Below, piece by piece: positions 8,274 to 16,762 of a stretch of 44,547 bases of DNA. The stretch is from Natrialba taiwanensis DSM 12281 (GTDB taxonomy: Archaea > Halobacteriota > Halobacteria > Halobacteriales > Natrialbaceae). A program made the position numbers and the translations under genes. The DNA lies in assembly GCF_000337595.1 (NCBI RefSeq), contig NZ_AOIL01000013.1, positions 143,601 to 188,147 on the forward strand, written 5' to 3'. Position 1 is the first letter of the stretch, and each line of letters starts with the position of its first letter. Under the pieces are notes generated by a model that was not told the origin of the DNA, searched no databases, and saw only the letters and a program-made list of their open reading frames with translations.

Positions 8274-8316
8274 TGTTGGGTGTCACAAGCACACACCCAA
8301 CATGATTTGTAATCAT
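8274..8316 (-). promoter_or_regulatory. two adjoining palindromes in the DUF6230 leader
   Basis: TGTTGGGTGT (8274-8283) and ACACCCAACA (8293-8302) form a 10-bp perfect inverted repeat with a 9-bp spacer. ATGATT-TGT-AATCAT (8302-8316) is a second perfect inverted repeat that touches the first. On the reverse strand a TATA-like box (atataaat, rc of 8339-8348) lies upstream, so both repeats fall near or just after the expected transcription start of the DUF6230-DUF6114 pair. They could be operators or leader hairpins. Confidence 0.5.
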
Positions 8317-8516
8317 TTTTCCTCCTCGTATACGGTGTCATTTATATTCCGGCCGCAATTGGCCACAGTACTGTTCGTCTCAATACTACCAGTGTGAGGG
8401 GTTCTGTCGGCGTTTTGACTACTGTTCGAAGACCGAGACAGTCAGCACGGGGCACGTATAAAGACACGCGGAAACGCGGGAGAAATACTATCGGCTACAC
8501 CGGTGCGTGTCGGGGT

Positions 8517-9368
8517 ATGCAACCGAAATCGTTCAGTACTACTGATATAATCGAGTTCTACAACGAGACCGCGTGGGAGTATCGGTTTTTCTGGAGCGAG
8601 GTCAACCTGCACTACGGCTTCTACGACGACGCACACACGAGCCATCGAGAAGCCATGACGAACTCGAACAGCGTCTACGCCGACAAACTTGACGCCGACG
8701 AGACGGATACGATACTGGACATCGGGACCGGACGCGGCGGGCTGCCGGTCCACATCGCGGCCGAACGCGACGCCGACGTTCACGGCATCGATATCGACCC
8801 GTCCCACATCCGCGACGCCCGGGCGAACGCTCGCGAACGCGACGTGGCGGCATCGACCGCGTTCAGCGTCGGCACCTATCACGACATTCCATACCCCGAC
8901 GACACGTTCGACGCGGTCTCCGGTATCGAAACGGTCTGTCACTCCGCGCAAAAGGACCGCGTACTCGAGGAAATTCGCCGCGTCCTCGCGCCGGGCGGAC
9001 GCGTACTGCTCTCCGACGGCTACATGAGCCGAACGGCGCTGACAGCGCCGGAGCAAGAGACGGTCCGAACGGTGCTCGACGGCTGGGCCGTTCCCGAACT
9101 CGCACACGTCAGCGAGTTCAGAACTGAACTCGAAGCGGCCGGCTTTACGAACGTGACGTTCGACGACCACTACGACCGGATTATGCCGTCGTCCCGCCGT
9201 CAACGGTGGCTCTCGCGTGCCGTCACGCCGCTTCTTAAGGCTGCCTCCGCACTGGGTGTGAAAAGTGATTCGTCGGTCAACCAGGGGGTGACGCTCTATC
9301 ACCAGTACGACGTTCTCGACCGCGGACTCGCAGTGCACGGTGACTTCACTGCGGAGTTGCCGGCGTGA
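8517..9368 (+). CDS. SAM-dependent methyltransferase, tocopherol/sterol-MTase-like
   Basis: A 283-residue class I methyltransferase. The N-terminal segment YRFFWSEVNLHYGFYDD resembles the region before motif I in gamma-tocopherol, sterol and glycine/sarcosine methyltransferases. Motif I is ILDIGTGRGGLPVHIA, followed by VHGIDIDPSHI, then YPDDTFDAVSGIETVCH and VLAPGGRVLLSDGYM (motifs II-III). The C-terminus contains SRAVTPLLKAASALG, a possible membrane-facing helix. Substrate is unknown; a quinone, carotenoid or other isoprenoid would fit the subgroup. The ATG at 8517 was chosen over an upstream extension because a TATA box (cgtataaag) lies at 8455-8463, between the two candidate starts. Monocistronic. 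Confidence 0.8.
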   Translation: MQPKSFSTTDIIEFYNETAWEYRFFWSEVNLHYGFYDDAHTSHREAMTNSNSVYADKLDADETDTILDIGTGRGGLPVHIAAERDADVHGIDIDPSHIRDARANARERDVAASTAFSVGTYHDIPYPDDTFDAVSGIETVCHSAQKDRVLEEIRRVLAPGGRVLLSDGYMSRTALTAPEQETVRTVLDGWAVPELAHVSEFRTELEAAGFTNVTFDDHYDRIMPSSRRQRWLSRAVTPLLKAASALGVKSDSSVNQGVTLYHQYDVLDRGLAVHGDFTAELPA

Positions 9369-9542
9369 TGGGGGTGTTTCGCCGATGTGCAACCGTCGAG
9401 TTCGAGGTGAAGACCGCCGGCCGATGAGAGGTGTTCGTCCCGCTTCCAGTCCCGCGTTCGGTTTCTATTCGAAACCCTGGATGTCACACACTCTGTCAAA
9501 CGATACCAAGAAGTATGTTCACAGTGAGGTGACTCTCACGAG

Positions 9543-10193
9543 ATGAGATACGCAAAGTGCATCGTTATCCCGGACAACGAGGGGTTACACCCCGTTGACC
9601 AGCAGATTGCAGATCATCCCGATATCGCGCGTGAACTCCTCCACAACGTCAATCTCCTCGCCGACGATACGATCGTCACGCTCTATCAACTGTCCGGTGA
9701 TGCAACGGCGCTCGAGTCGATTCTGACTGACTCGTCGATGGTTCGCATGTACCATCTTTCGGAAGCGGATGACGCAATCCACGCCTACATCCACGTCGAA
9801 GCCCACGACAGGCTCGTGGGACTCTTGAGCATGTTCCGCGAGTTCGAGTTCATCTTCGATACGCCCCTCGAGTACACGCGACGCGGGGGGTTGCGCGTAA
9901 CGATGATCGGCGACGTGGGGAGCTTTCAGCAGGCGATTCCGGACGTTCCAGACGGGATTCGGATCAAACTCCTCAAGACGGGGACCTACGAGCCGAACAC
10001 GGATCGGTTGTTCTCACAGCTCACCGAGCGACAGCAGGAGATTCTCGAGACCGCAGTCGATATGGGCTACTACAACGTGCCGCGCGAGGTGACACACGCG
10101 GATATCGGTGATGAACTCGGCTGTACTGGCGGAACGGTTGGGGGGCACCTGCGAAAGATCGAATCGAAACTGCTGGCTCAGATCGTTCCGTGA
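9543..10193 (+). CDS. Bat-type HTH regulator (HTH_10)
   Basis: A 216-residue protein. Residues 1-155 form the N-terminal sensor-like region found in small bacterioopsin-activator homologues (LSGDATALESILTDSSMV and FREFEFIFDTPLEYTRRGG), and the last 55 residues are the HTH_10 domain (LTERQQEILETAVDMGYY, then VPREVTHADIGDELG and TVGGHLRKIESKLL). Such proteins are haloarchaea-specific transcription factors, most of unknown target. It lies just before the oxidation island and ends 42 bp from the convergent SDR gene, so it is a candidate regulator of those genes, though nothing in the sequence proves it. No GAF or PAS domain is present. Confidence 0.85.
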   Translation: MRYAKCIVIPDNEGLHPVDQQIADHPDIARELLHNVNLLADDTIVTLYQLSGDATALESILTDSSMVRMYHLSEADDAIHAYIHVEAHDRLVGLLSMFREFEFIFDTPLEYTRRGGLRVTMIGDVGSFQQAIPDVPDGIRIKLLKTGTYEPNTDRLFSQLTERQQEILETAVDMGYYNVPREVTHADIGDELGCTGGTVGGHLRKIESKLLAQIVP

Positions 10194-10235
10194 TGGCTGA
10201 AATCGACGGGATGCGGCGTCAACTCTCTCACTCTC

Positions 10236-11012
10236 TCAGAACGTAAAGAGGTCGACACCGCCGGTAACGCCGACGACCTGTCCGGTGACGTAATCGGCCT
10301 GCTCCGAGCAGAGGTACGCGACCAGGTTCGCGACGTCTTCCTCCCGGCCGAGTCGTCGCATCGGGGTTGCCTCGGCGATTCGAGCGAAGTGTTCGTCGAC
10401 CTGTTCGAGCTGCTCGAGAGGGAGGTCCGCGAGCGCGCCGACGACGATGCTCGGTGCGACGACGTTGCTCGTAATACCGTGCTGTGCGCCCTCTAAGGCG
10501 AGCGTCTTGCCGAAGCCGATCAGCGCCGACTTCGTCGCCGAGTACGACGCCTGTCCGAAGCCGCCGTGCCAGCCGGCGACCGAGGACATGGTGACGATGC
10601 GGCCCCATCCGCGCTCTTTCATCCCCGGATAGACGGCGCGGGTGACGTTGTAGGTTCCCGTCAGGTTGACCGCCACGTCGCGGTCCCAGATCTCGTCGTC
10701 GAAGTCCTCGACCTTGTCGCGAGCGTCGACCAGCCCCGCGTTGTTGATCAGCACGTCGATCCCGCCGGTGTCCTCGTCGACCGCCGAAATCGTCTCCGCG
10801 ACCGCGTCACGATCGGTCAGGTCGCACTCGAGCGTGCGCGCCGTCCCGCCGGCGTCTTCGATGTCGTCGACGACGGTCCGTGCCGCGTCGGTGTCGATGT
10901 CCAGCGCGATCACCTCGGCCCCTTCCGCGGCGAGTATCTCGCAGTCGACGCTGCCGATGCGCCCGCCCGCTCCCGTCACGAGAGCGGTCTTCTCGTCCAG
11001 TCCGAAATCCAT
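10236..11012 (-). CDS. SDR-family NAD(P)-dependent oxidoreductase
   Basis: A 258-residue classical short-chain dehydrogenase. The nucleotide motif is TGAGGRIG (residues 13-20), NNAG is at 90-93, and the catalytic residues are Ser144, Tyr157 and Lys161 (SSVAGWHGGFGQASYSATK). Asp38/Asp40 at the end of beta-2 suggest NAD(H) preference. Its closest type is FabG/3-hydroxyacyl-CoA or secondary alcohol dehydrogenase, which fits the adjacent acyl-CoA ligase and the acyl-CoA dehydrogenase further on. It diverges from the acyl-CoA ligase, with about 208 bp of shared upstream DNA. A TATA-like box on the reverse strand (gatataaatcg, rc of about 11065-11075) precedes it by about 55 bp. Confidence 0.9.
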   Translation of the reverse strand: MDFGLDEKTALVTGAGGRIGSVDCEILAAEGAEVIALDIDTDAARTVVDDIEDAGGTARTLECDLTDRDAVAETISAVDEDTGGIDVLINNAGLVDARDKVEDFDDEIWDRDVAVNLTGTYNVTRAVYPGMKERGWGRIVTMSSVAGWHGGFGQASYSATKSALIGFGKTLALEGAQHGITSNVVAPSIVVGALADLPLEQLEQVDEHFARIAEATPMRRLGREEDVANLVAYLCSEQADYVTGQVVGVTGGVDLFTF

Positions 11013-11159
11013 ACGGTAAGCCCCACCGGCGACGACGAAGGGCGTTTTTCGACGGATCGCAGGCGATTTATATCAGTGTGGAGGCGGCCGGTACCGCGCA
11101 GTCGACCGGCTACGGATCCTCGCACGACTATCCGACCGCGACCGTTTCCCGCTTCGGTC

Positions 11160-11190
11160 TTCAACGACCGCGTATCCCAGCGAGTACGCT
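11160..11190 (+). promoter_or_regulatory. island operator-like site, acyl-CoA ligase promoter
   Basis: A TATA-like hexamer TTCAAC is followed after 2 bp by CCGCGTATCCCAGCGAG and TACGCT. The 31-bp block matches the block upstream of the R2lox gene (19285-19315) at 26 of 31 positions. It lies 31 bp before the ligase ATG. The similarity is seen; the operator role is inference. Confidence 0.55.
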
Positions 11191-11220
11191 TTAGCAACGC
11201 AGGCGTGATAGCGTGACCGA

Positions 11221-12909
11221 ATGTCCCGAGACGCGACACCCTGGACGGCGGCGTACGAACGGTTCGGCATCCCCGAATCGCTCGAACCCTATCCCGACGA
11301 ACCGGTTCATCAGTTCCTGTACGACGCTGCAGAGGAGCATCCAGCGCAGGGAATCGTCCAGTTAGGCCAACGATTCCCCTACCCCGACATCCGCGAGGAC
11401 GTCGACCGACTGGCGACGGCGCTGCGCCAGCGCGGCATCGAGAAGGGCCACAGAGTCGCAACGATCCTCCCGACATCCGTCCAGTTCGTCGTCGCCACCC
11501 ACGCCATCTCGCGGGCCGGCGGCGTCCACATCCCGAACGACTTCCTCGACGCCGAGGACGACCTCGTCTACCGACTCGAGCAAGGCGATCCCGACGTACT
11601 GATCGGCCACGACAAACACCTCGATCTCATCCGGTCGCTCCAAACTGAACTCGAACTCGAGCACGTACTCCTGACGTCGCTCGAGGACTACTCGGCGGAC
11701 CCGCCGAACGAGGGCGACCGAGAGGCGATCGACGGAGCCGAATGGCTCCGCCCGGTCATCGACGCGACGGAACCGGACCCGCCCACCGTCGAGTTCAGCG
11801 TCGAAACGGACGTGCACACGCTGTTGTTCACGGGCGGGACGACCGGCTTGCCGAAGGGGTGTCTGCTGACCCACCGGAATCTGGTGGCGAACGCGCTCCA
11901 GGGCGTCGCCGTGCAGTCCCAGTTAGCAGCGGCGATGCGCGGCAGCGAGGCGGCCGTGATGGCGCTGCCGATGTATCACGCCTACGGCTACTCGATCACG
12001 AACAGCCTGCTCGAGCTCGGACTCGATATGCTGGTCGTTCCCGACGCCAGGGATACAGTGCAGATGCGTGAACTGGTCGAGCACCACGAACCGCTGCTCA
12101 TGCTCGGCGTGCCGACCCAGTTCATGGAACTGGTTGACGAGGAGGTCGCATCCTCGGTCGTCGGCATCTCCGGCTCCGCCCCCCTCGCGGTCGAGACGAA
12201 GTCGCAGTTCGAACGCGAGGCCGGCGGCGTGTCCCAGGGCTACGGCCTCTCGGAGATGTCCCCGATCACTCACTTCGACGTTCACGGGCTCTACGAACTC
12301 CTCGCCGGTGGTGAGAGTGACAACGGGTTGGACCATCCGACCATCGGAATTCCGGTCCCCGACACGAGCGTCAAACTCCGCGATATCGACTCCGGCGAGG
12401 CGATTCCGATCGACCGCGCCGTCGACGACGAACTCGAGGGCGAACTCCTCGTGAAAGGGCCACAGCGGATGACCGGATATCTCGACGAGGAGAAAGACCC
12501 GTTCGACGAGGAGGGATACGTCGCCACGGGTGACATCGCGAAAGTCGACGCAAGCGGTCGGTTCTACGTCGTCGACCGCATCAAGAACATGATCAACGTC
12601 TCGGGATTGAAGGTCTACTCCGAGGAAGTCGACGAGATCCTCTACGGTCTCGAGGGCGTCGAACGACCGGCCACGGTCGGCGTCCCCGATCCGGAGCGGC
12701 CGGGCAGCGAGCGCGTCCGCATCTTCATCGAACCGGAACCGGATGCGGACGTAACCGAACAGGACGTTCGCGACCATCTCGAGGGCACAGTACCAAAACA
12801 CGCGCTCCCGTCGACGGTAACGTTCGTCGAGTCGATCCCGCTCACTGATATCGGAAAGACGGACAAGCAGGCGCTTCGGGAGGGCACAGCAGCCGAAGCA
12901 GACACCTGA
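11221..12909 (+). CDS. AMP-forming acyl-CoA synthetase
   Basis: A 562-residue member of the adenylate-forming superfamily that activates a carboxylic acid as acyl-AMP and transfers it to CoA. Core motifs are present: the P-loop LLFTGGTTGLPKG, the A5 motif QGYGLSEMSP, the A7 aspartate YVATGDIAKVD, the hinge VVDRIKNMINVSG and the C-terminal catalytic lysine region IPLTDIGKTDKQ. Length and ligand region fit medium- or long-chain fatty acid ligases, but chain length cannot be read from sequence. It is divergent from the SDR and carries the same promoter block as the R2lox operon. In the inferred pathway it would activate the acid made by the aldehyde dehydrogenase. Confidence 0.9.
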   Translation: MSRDATPWTAAYERFGIPESLEPYPDEPVHQFLYDAAEEHPAQGIVQLGQRFPYPDIREDVDRLATALRQRGIEKGHRVATILPTSVQFVVATHAISRAGGVHIPNDFLDAEDDLVYRLEQGDPDVLIGHDKHLDLIRSLQTELELEHVLLTSLEDYSADPPNEGDREAIDGAEWLRPVIDATEPDPPTVEFSVETDVHTLLFTGGTTGLPKGCLLTHRNLVANALQGVAVQSQLAAAMRGSEAAVMALPMYHAYGYSITNSLLELGLDMLVVPDARDTVQMRELVEHHEPLLMLGVPTQFMELVDEEVASSVVGISGSAPLAVETKSQFEREAGGVSQGYGLSEMSPITHFDVHGLYELLAGGESDNGLDHPTIGIPVPDTSVKLRDIDSGEAIPIDRAVDDELEGELLVKGPQRMTGYLDEEKDPFDEEGYVATGDIAKVDASGRFYVVDRIKNMINVSGLKVYSEEVDEILYGLEGVERPATVGVPDPERPGSERVRIFIEPEPDADVTEQDVRDHLEGTVPKHALPSTVTFVESIPLTDIGKTDKQALREGTAAEADT

Positions 12910-12922
12910 GTCGTTTCAGTCG

Positions 12923-12997
12923 ATCTGCTGTCCCGGTTTCCCGACACAACCCAGGACCGGGTCGTGGATGTGCCGAAACTGATTGCCAACAGTCCGT
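12923..12997 (+). repeat. dispersed intergenic repeat, copy A
   Basis: The 75-bp stretch starting 14 bp after the acyl-CoA ligase stop matches the stretch just after ncsA (31142-31216). Shared blocks are TCTGCTGT-x-CCG-x-TTTCCCG-x-C-x-CAACC at the left and a GTG-CCG-AACTGA...CAGTCCGT block at the right. Both copies sit directly downstream of a stop codon and can form a long imperfect hairpin. This is seen by eye; the exact boundaries are approximate. Confidence 0.6.
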
Positions 12998-13192
12998 CTC
13001 AGCGACTGCTCTCGATTCGTGCTGAACTCGAGTCGAGTTCAGTAATCGGTTTGTCGCATGATGCAGCGGCCATGGTGAATATCATATGTCTTTAATATAC
13101 ACAGAATGATTCTATAGATGACAAAATTACAAGTCGACGAACCGTTTACCTGAGGCAAAAGGATCATAGGTAGAAATGTGGATAGCCGGATT

Positions 13193-14338
13193 ATGGGCGA
13201 ACGAATCTATAGTATCGATTCGATGCGGATAATTGCGATGCTGTTCGTTGTCGCCATTCATACAAATCTATTCAGGAATATTACTATATATGGAAATATG
13301 ATAAATTTCGCAATCGACAGCTCGGCGAGATTCGCAGTCCCGTTTTTCTTCGTGACGTCGGGGTACTTTTTCGCCCGGAAGACGGCGAATCGCGATCCCG
13401 TCAGCTACTTCGTGAAACGAGCGACAACGATCGCCTCGATTTATGTGTTCGGGCTGTTGCTTTCCGCACCGGTTTTTCTCGCGGGAACCGCCGCGCGCGC
13501 CGGGATCGACGATCGCGCCGTCGCGACCAGCGTTGTCGGCAAACTGTTCGAGTTCACGTCGCCGGTGGCGTTGTTCTACTACGGGAATTCCGTGTCGGAA
13601 ATCCTGTGGTTTCTCCCGGCGCTCCTGGTTTCGCTCGGATTGATCTGTCTGTTCGTGCTCGCGGACAAAACGTCGTACCTGTTGCCGATCTCGGTCTTGT
13701 TCCACGTCGTCGGGCTGCTCGGGGCGAGCTACACGATGTTCGTGGACGTTCCGTTCGAGATCAGGGATGCGTTGTTCTTCGGGTTCTTTTATACGAGTCT
13801 CGGGTATTACATCGCCTCGCGAGACTGGCAGCCGGCCCCCGAGCGGAGCAGGCGCTATCTCGGGGCGACCGTCCTCTTCAGCGCGCTCCACGTCGGCGAA
13901 CGCTACGTCCTGGGGTACGTCGTGGGCGACGAGACGTTCGCACACGGCGTCTACACAGCCAGTTACTCGGTCGTCACCGTACTGGTCACGCTCTCGCTGT
14001 TCGCGTTTCTCCTCTCGCGGCCGTCCCTCGGGAAGTCGACCTCGTTACCGTCGTGGGGAAAGTACGCCGTCGGCGTCTACGTCGTCCACCCTGCGGTGTT
14101 GTTCGCACTGGAAACGGTCGGCGAACTGCTCGTCGCGAACGGGTACGAGATCGAATCGTCGCTGTGGTGGCACCTCGCGTTGACGCCGGCGACGTTCTTC
14201 GGGGCCCTGTTCGTCTACCTCCTCGCGACCAAACACGGGGTCGTCGAGGTCGGCGGGAGCCACCTGCCAGGAACGGACCGGCTTTGGAAGTACGATCTCC
14301 GACCCCCGTCCGGCGACAGTCGCTCCCGAAACAACTGA
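13193..14338 (+). CDS. acyltransferase-3-family membrane protein
   Basis: A 381-residue integral membrane protein with about ten hydrophobic segments. The N-terminal segment SIDSMRIIAMLFVVAIHTNLF carries the conserved Arg and the catalytic-type His of the acyltransferase-3 (OafA/NodX) family, and FFFVTSGYFFARK matches the second conserved block. Members acetylate or acylate glycans and lipids at the membrane. The first ~130 bp of the gene and the ~150 bp before it are clearly richer in A+T than the surroundings, with many rare codons (ATA, AAT), a sign of recent acquisition. ATG at 13193 was chosen over an in-frame GTG at 13178. It sits among oxidation genes but lacks their promoter motif, so it may be unrelated. 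Confidence 0.8.
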   Translation: MGERIYSIDSMRIIAMLFVVAIHTNLFRNITIYGNMINFAIDSSARFAVPFFFVTSGYFFARKTANRDPVSYFVKRATTIASIYVFGLLLSAPVFLAGTAARAGIDDRAVATSVVGKLFEFTSPVALFYYGNSVSEILWFLPALLVSLGLICLFVLADKTSYLLPISVLFHVVGLLGASYTMFVDVPFEIRDALFFGFFYTSLGYYIASRDWQPAPERSRRYLGATVLFSALHVGERYVLGYVVGDETFAHGVYTASYSVVTVLVTLSLFAFLLSRPSLGKSTSLPSWGKYAVGVYVVHPAVLFALETVGELLVANGYEIESSLWWHLALTPATFFGALFVYLLATKHGVVEVGGSHLPGTDRLWKYDLRPPSGDSRSRNN

Positions 14339-14365
14339 CCGCTCGCCGACCGTCGCACGGACCGT

Positions 14366-14390
14366 TATAAACGTCCGCGCATTCCACGGA
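14366..14390 (+). promoter_or_regulatory. TATA plus operator-like inverted repeat, SCP2-ACAD promoter
   Basis: TATAAA (14366-14371) is followed by TCCGCG-CATTC-CACGGA (14374-14390), an imperfect inverted repeat. TCAC follows, as at the aldehyde dehydrogenase promoter. It is one of six related sites in the island. The start codon lies 74 bp downstream, so there is a leader of about 70 nt. Confidence 0.55.
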
Positions 14391-14464
14391 TCACACTGTT
14401 CGTCGGTTGTTCCCTATTCACTATCAGCGGGACTCATCCGCGTGGTGAGCCCGAATCGATACCC

Positions 14465-15043
14465 ATGACCGACACCGACCTGATTCAGGACATCGACGCA
14501 TCGCTCGAGCAATCCGACGACGAACTCGAAGACGACCTCCCGGAACTGCTCGGACGAATGGAGGGCCAGACCGAGGATCTCGTCCGCGAGTACCCAGAAA
14601 CGTTCGGCCGCGTGGTAGCGCGGATGGAGACGATGGACATCGCGTCGTTCGTCTCCGAGAACCCCGAGACTGCGGATCAGTTCCAGGAACTACTCTGGGC
14701 CGGCATGAACGTCCTCGTCGAGAGTTCACCCGAGGTGAAAGAGAGCATCGACGACGACATCACCGTCACCTTCGAGGCCGATGACTGCCCGATGGCTGGC
14801 CACCTCGAGGTCGACGGAACCGAGCAGACGATGACCGGCGGGGCAGGCACGCTCGACGACCCGATGCTCGAGATCACCGGCCCGGCGGACACGCTCGTCG
14901 GGCTTATCGTCGGCCGCGTTGATCCGATTCAGGGGTTCATGCAACAGCAGTACCAGATGGACGGCCCGGTCCACAAGGGCACCCGCCTCGCACCGATCAT
15001 GAACTCGCTGTCCGACCAGGTTCCCGCATCCGCGGAGTCATAA
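14465..15043 (+). CDS. SCP2 sterol-carrier domain protein
   Basis: A 192-residue acidic protein. The C-terminal 110 residues have the SCP2 pattern: ITVTFEADDCP, MLEITGPADTLVGLIVGRVDP and then MDGPVHKGTRLAPIMNSLSD, matching the 'L..G..dp..a...g..k..G' signature of lipid-binding SCP2 domains. SCP2 proteins bind acyl chains, acyl-CoA, sterols and other isoprenoids in a hydrophobic tunnel and hand them to enzymes. The N-terminal ~75 residues are helical and negatively charged. Its stop codon directly abuts the ATG of the acyl-CoA dehydrogenase, so the two are translated from one transcript, and the likely job is delivery of a hydrophobic substrate to that enzyme. Confidence 0.8.
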   Translation: MTDTDLIQDIDASLEQSDDELEDDLPELLGRMEGQTEDLVREYPETFGRVVARMETMDIASFVSENPETADQFQELLWAGMNVLVESSPEVKESIDDDITVTFEADDCPMAGHLEVDGTEQTMTGGAGTLDDPMLEITGPADTLVGLIVGRVDPIQGFMQQQYQMDGPVHKGTRLAPIMNSLSDQVPASAES

Positions 15044-16249
15044 ATGCGCCTGACCGACGACCAGACGGCGTTTCGCGACGAGCTCCGTACGTACCTCGAG
15101 ACCGAAATCGAGCCGATCGTCGACGAGGCGGATCGCAACGGGCCGATGACCCGAGACGAACTCGTGGGCTACCTCGAGGATCTGCAAGAACTCGGGATCG
15201 GCTTTACACCGGATACAGTTCACCGATACTTCGGGGACGTCTGGCGGTTCGTCATCGCCTCGGAGGAGATCAGCCGCGTCTGGCCGAGCCTGAACGTCGC
15301 CCTGCAGATGTCGTTTCCGGCTCTGTTCGTCCGGTTTGCGGCCGACGAGACGCGCCAGGCGATGCTCCCGAAACTCGAAGCGAACCGGTGTATCGGCTGC
15401 CTCGCGGTGACCGAACCCGAAGGCGGGAGCGACACGGCCCACCCGAACACCGTCGCGCGCAAGGACGGCGAGGAGTTCGTGCTGAACGGCGAGAAAGTCT
15501 GGGTCGGGAACGCCCAGATCGCCGACGTCGCGCTTGTTATCGCCCGCGACGCCTCCGAGGACGCCCAGGACATGTTCCTGGTCGATCGGGCAAACGCCGA
15601 CTTCGAGACCGAGGAGATGAACAAACTGGGCTGGAAGGGCGTCCCGAACGGCCGCATGGTCTTCGACAACGTTCGCGTTCCGGTCGAAAACCGCTTTTCG
15701 ACGATCTTCGGCGACGCCATCGCCGACGGCCACGACATCTCCGAAATCGTTCCGTTCCCGGAGAGCGTCAGTCAACTCTTCTTCGAGCACAAGCCGTTGA
15801 ACGTGATGTTCTCGTTCATGCGGACGGGGATGGCGTTCATGGCCGTCGGGATCATGCAGGCCGCGTTCGACGACGCGCTCGCCTACGCCCAGGATCGGGA
15901 GACGTTCGGCGACCCGATCGCGCAGCACCAGTTGGTGCAGGAGAAACTCTACGACGTTCGGGCGGCGATCGAAGCGTCGAGGGGTCTCTCGCGGCGCGCC
16001 GCCGAAGCCCTCGTCGAGGGCGACTCCGACGCTCGACTGCTCTCGTCGCTCGCAAAGGGCTACGCCTGCGAGCAGTCGATCGAAGCGACGAGCGACGCGC
16101 TCCAGGTTCTCGGTGCCGCGGGGCTCGATCTCGAGAACCGGATGGAACGGTACTACCGCGACGCCCGGGTAATGACGATCCCGGACGGAACGACCGAGAT
16201 TCAGAAGCTCATCGTCGGCAAGGAACTGACCGGAATGAGCGCGTACTGA
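15044..16249 (+). CDS. acyl-CoA dehydrogenase family protein
   Basis: A 401-residue FAD-dependent acyl-CoA dehydrogenase: N-terminal helical domain, GCLAVTEPEGGSDTA (FAD/substrate loop), WVGNAQIADVALVIARD in the beta domain, LGWKGVPNGRMVFDNVRVP, and the C-terminal helical domain with QDRETFGDPIAQHQLVQEKL. The family's catalytic glutamate in the Y-E-G-T-x-E-I-Q motif is replaced: here it reads IPDGTTEIQ, with Asp381 at that position. Either aspartate serves as base or the substrate differs from simple straight-chain acyl-CoA. It is co-transcribed with the SCP2 protein under one of the island's shared-motif promoters. Confidence 0.85.
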   Translation: MRLTDDQTAFRDELRTYLETEIEPIVDEADRNGPMTRDELVGYLEDLQELGIGFTPDTVHRYFGDVWRFVIASEEISRVWPSLNVALQMSFPALFVRFAADETRQAMLPKLEANRCIGCLAVTEPEGGSDTAHPNTVARKDGEEFVLNGEKVWVGNAQIADVALVIARDASEDAQDMFLVDRANADFETEEMNKLGWKGVPNGRMVFDNVRVPVENRFSTIFGDAIADGHDISEIVPFPESVSQLFFEHKPLNVMFSFMRTGMAFMAVGIMQAAFDDALAYAQDRETFGDPIAQHQLVQEKLYDVRAAIEASRGLSRRAAEALVEGDSDARLLSSLAKGYACEQSIEATSDALQVLGAAGLDLENRMERYYRDARVMTIPDGTTEIQKLIVGKELTGMSAY

Positions 16250-16270
16250 TCGGCCGGCGGTCCCGCGAGT

Positions 16271-16528
16271 TCACCGCCCGCGGTCGTCGTCGGGGCGGAC
16301 GACGATTTGGTCGCTCACTCGCTTGATCCGGCTGACGGGGATTCGCAGCCGGTCGTCGTCGGTGCGGGGCGTGATCGACGAGGGGGAGTGGTCGCCAGGA
16401 TCGACGACGAGATCGCGGAGCGCGCCGGACTTGGGTTCGATCGTAATGGTGTGGAGCGTGCCGAACGCGGTACCGTCGGTTCCGACGATGGTCTTTCCGC
16501 CGAGGTCCTGTGCGAATAGTTCGTCCAT
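16271..16528 (-). CDS. PRC-barrel domain protein
   Basis: An 85-residue protein that is essentially one PRC-barrel: FAQDLGGKTIVGTDGTAFGTL, then TITIEPKSGALRDLVVDPGD and LRIPVSRIKRVSDQIVV, the beta-strand pattern of the family. PRC-barrels occur in ribosome maturation factor RimM, photosystem H subunits and many small archaeal proteins of unknown function; in haloarchaea a short PRC protein is linked with cell division (CdpB-type), though this copy cannot be assigned to that group from sequence. The start MDELFAQ was chosen because related proteins begin at this point; an in-frame ATG six codons upstream (16546) is an alternative. It ends 21 bp from the convergent dehydrogenase. Confidence 0.75.
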   Translation of the reverse strand: MDELFAQDLGGKTIVGTDGTAFGTLHTITIEPKSGALRDLVVDPGDHSPSSITPRTDDDRLRIPVSRIKRVSDQIVVRPDDDRGR

Positions 16529-16697
16529 ACCTTCTCGGGCCCACATCCCGATAGTAAACGATTGCGGTCGTCGGACGACACTCGTGACGACTCGGATGGT
16601 CGGGGACGTCCGGCGAGCTATTGAACCAGTGCGGGCGTCCCGGTGTGAGAACCGCCGATCGGCGCTTTTTGGGCCGATCCGGAATCGGACTGCACCG

Positions 16698-16735
16698 TAT
16701 AAACGACCCCGGATACGCGGAACAATACTGAGGCG
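16698..16735 (+). promoter_or_regulatory. island promoter/operator-like site before membrane protein
   Basis: TATAAA, then cga, then CCCCG-GATA-CGCGG, an inverted repeat of the CCnCG-N4-CGnGG type. The 38-bp block matches the block before the SCP2-like gene at 18442 (18382-18419) at about 29 of 38 positions, extending past the repeat into a shared CTGA-GCG tail. It lies about 30-65 bp before the start of the membrane protein at 16763. Confidence 0.6.
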
Positions 16736-16762
16736 CGGTACCGTCGAACATGATAGCAGGGT

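Noticed and set aside
8442..9392. A 316-codon reverse-strand frame over the methyltransferase at 8517
   Set aside because: Antisense to a methyltransferase with intact motifs I-III; the translation is Val/Arg-rich without a fold signature.
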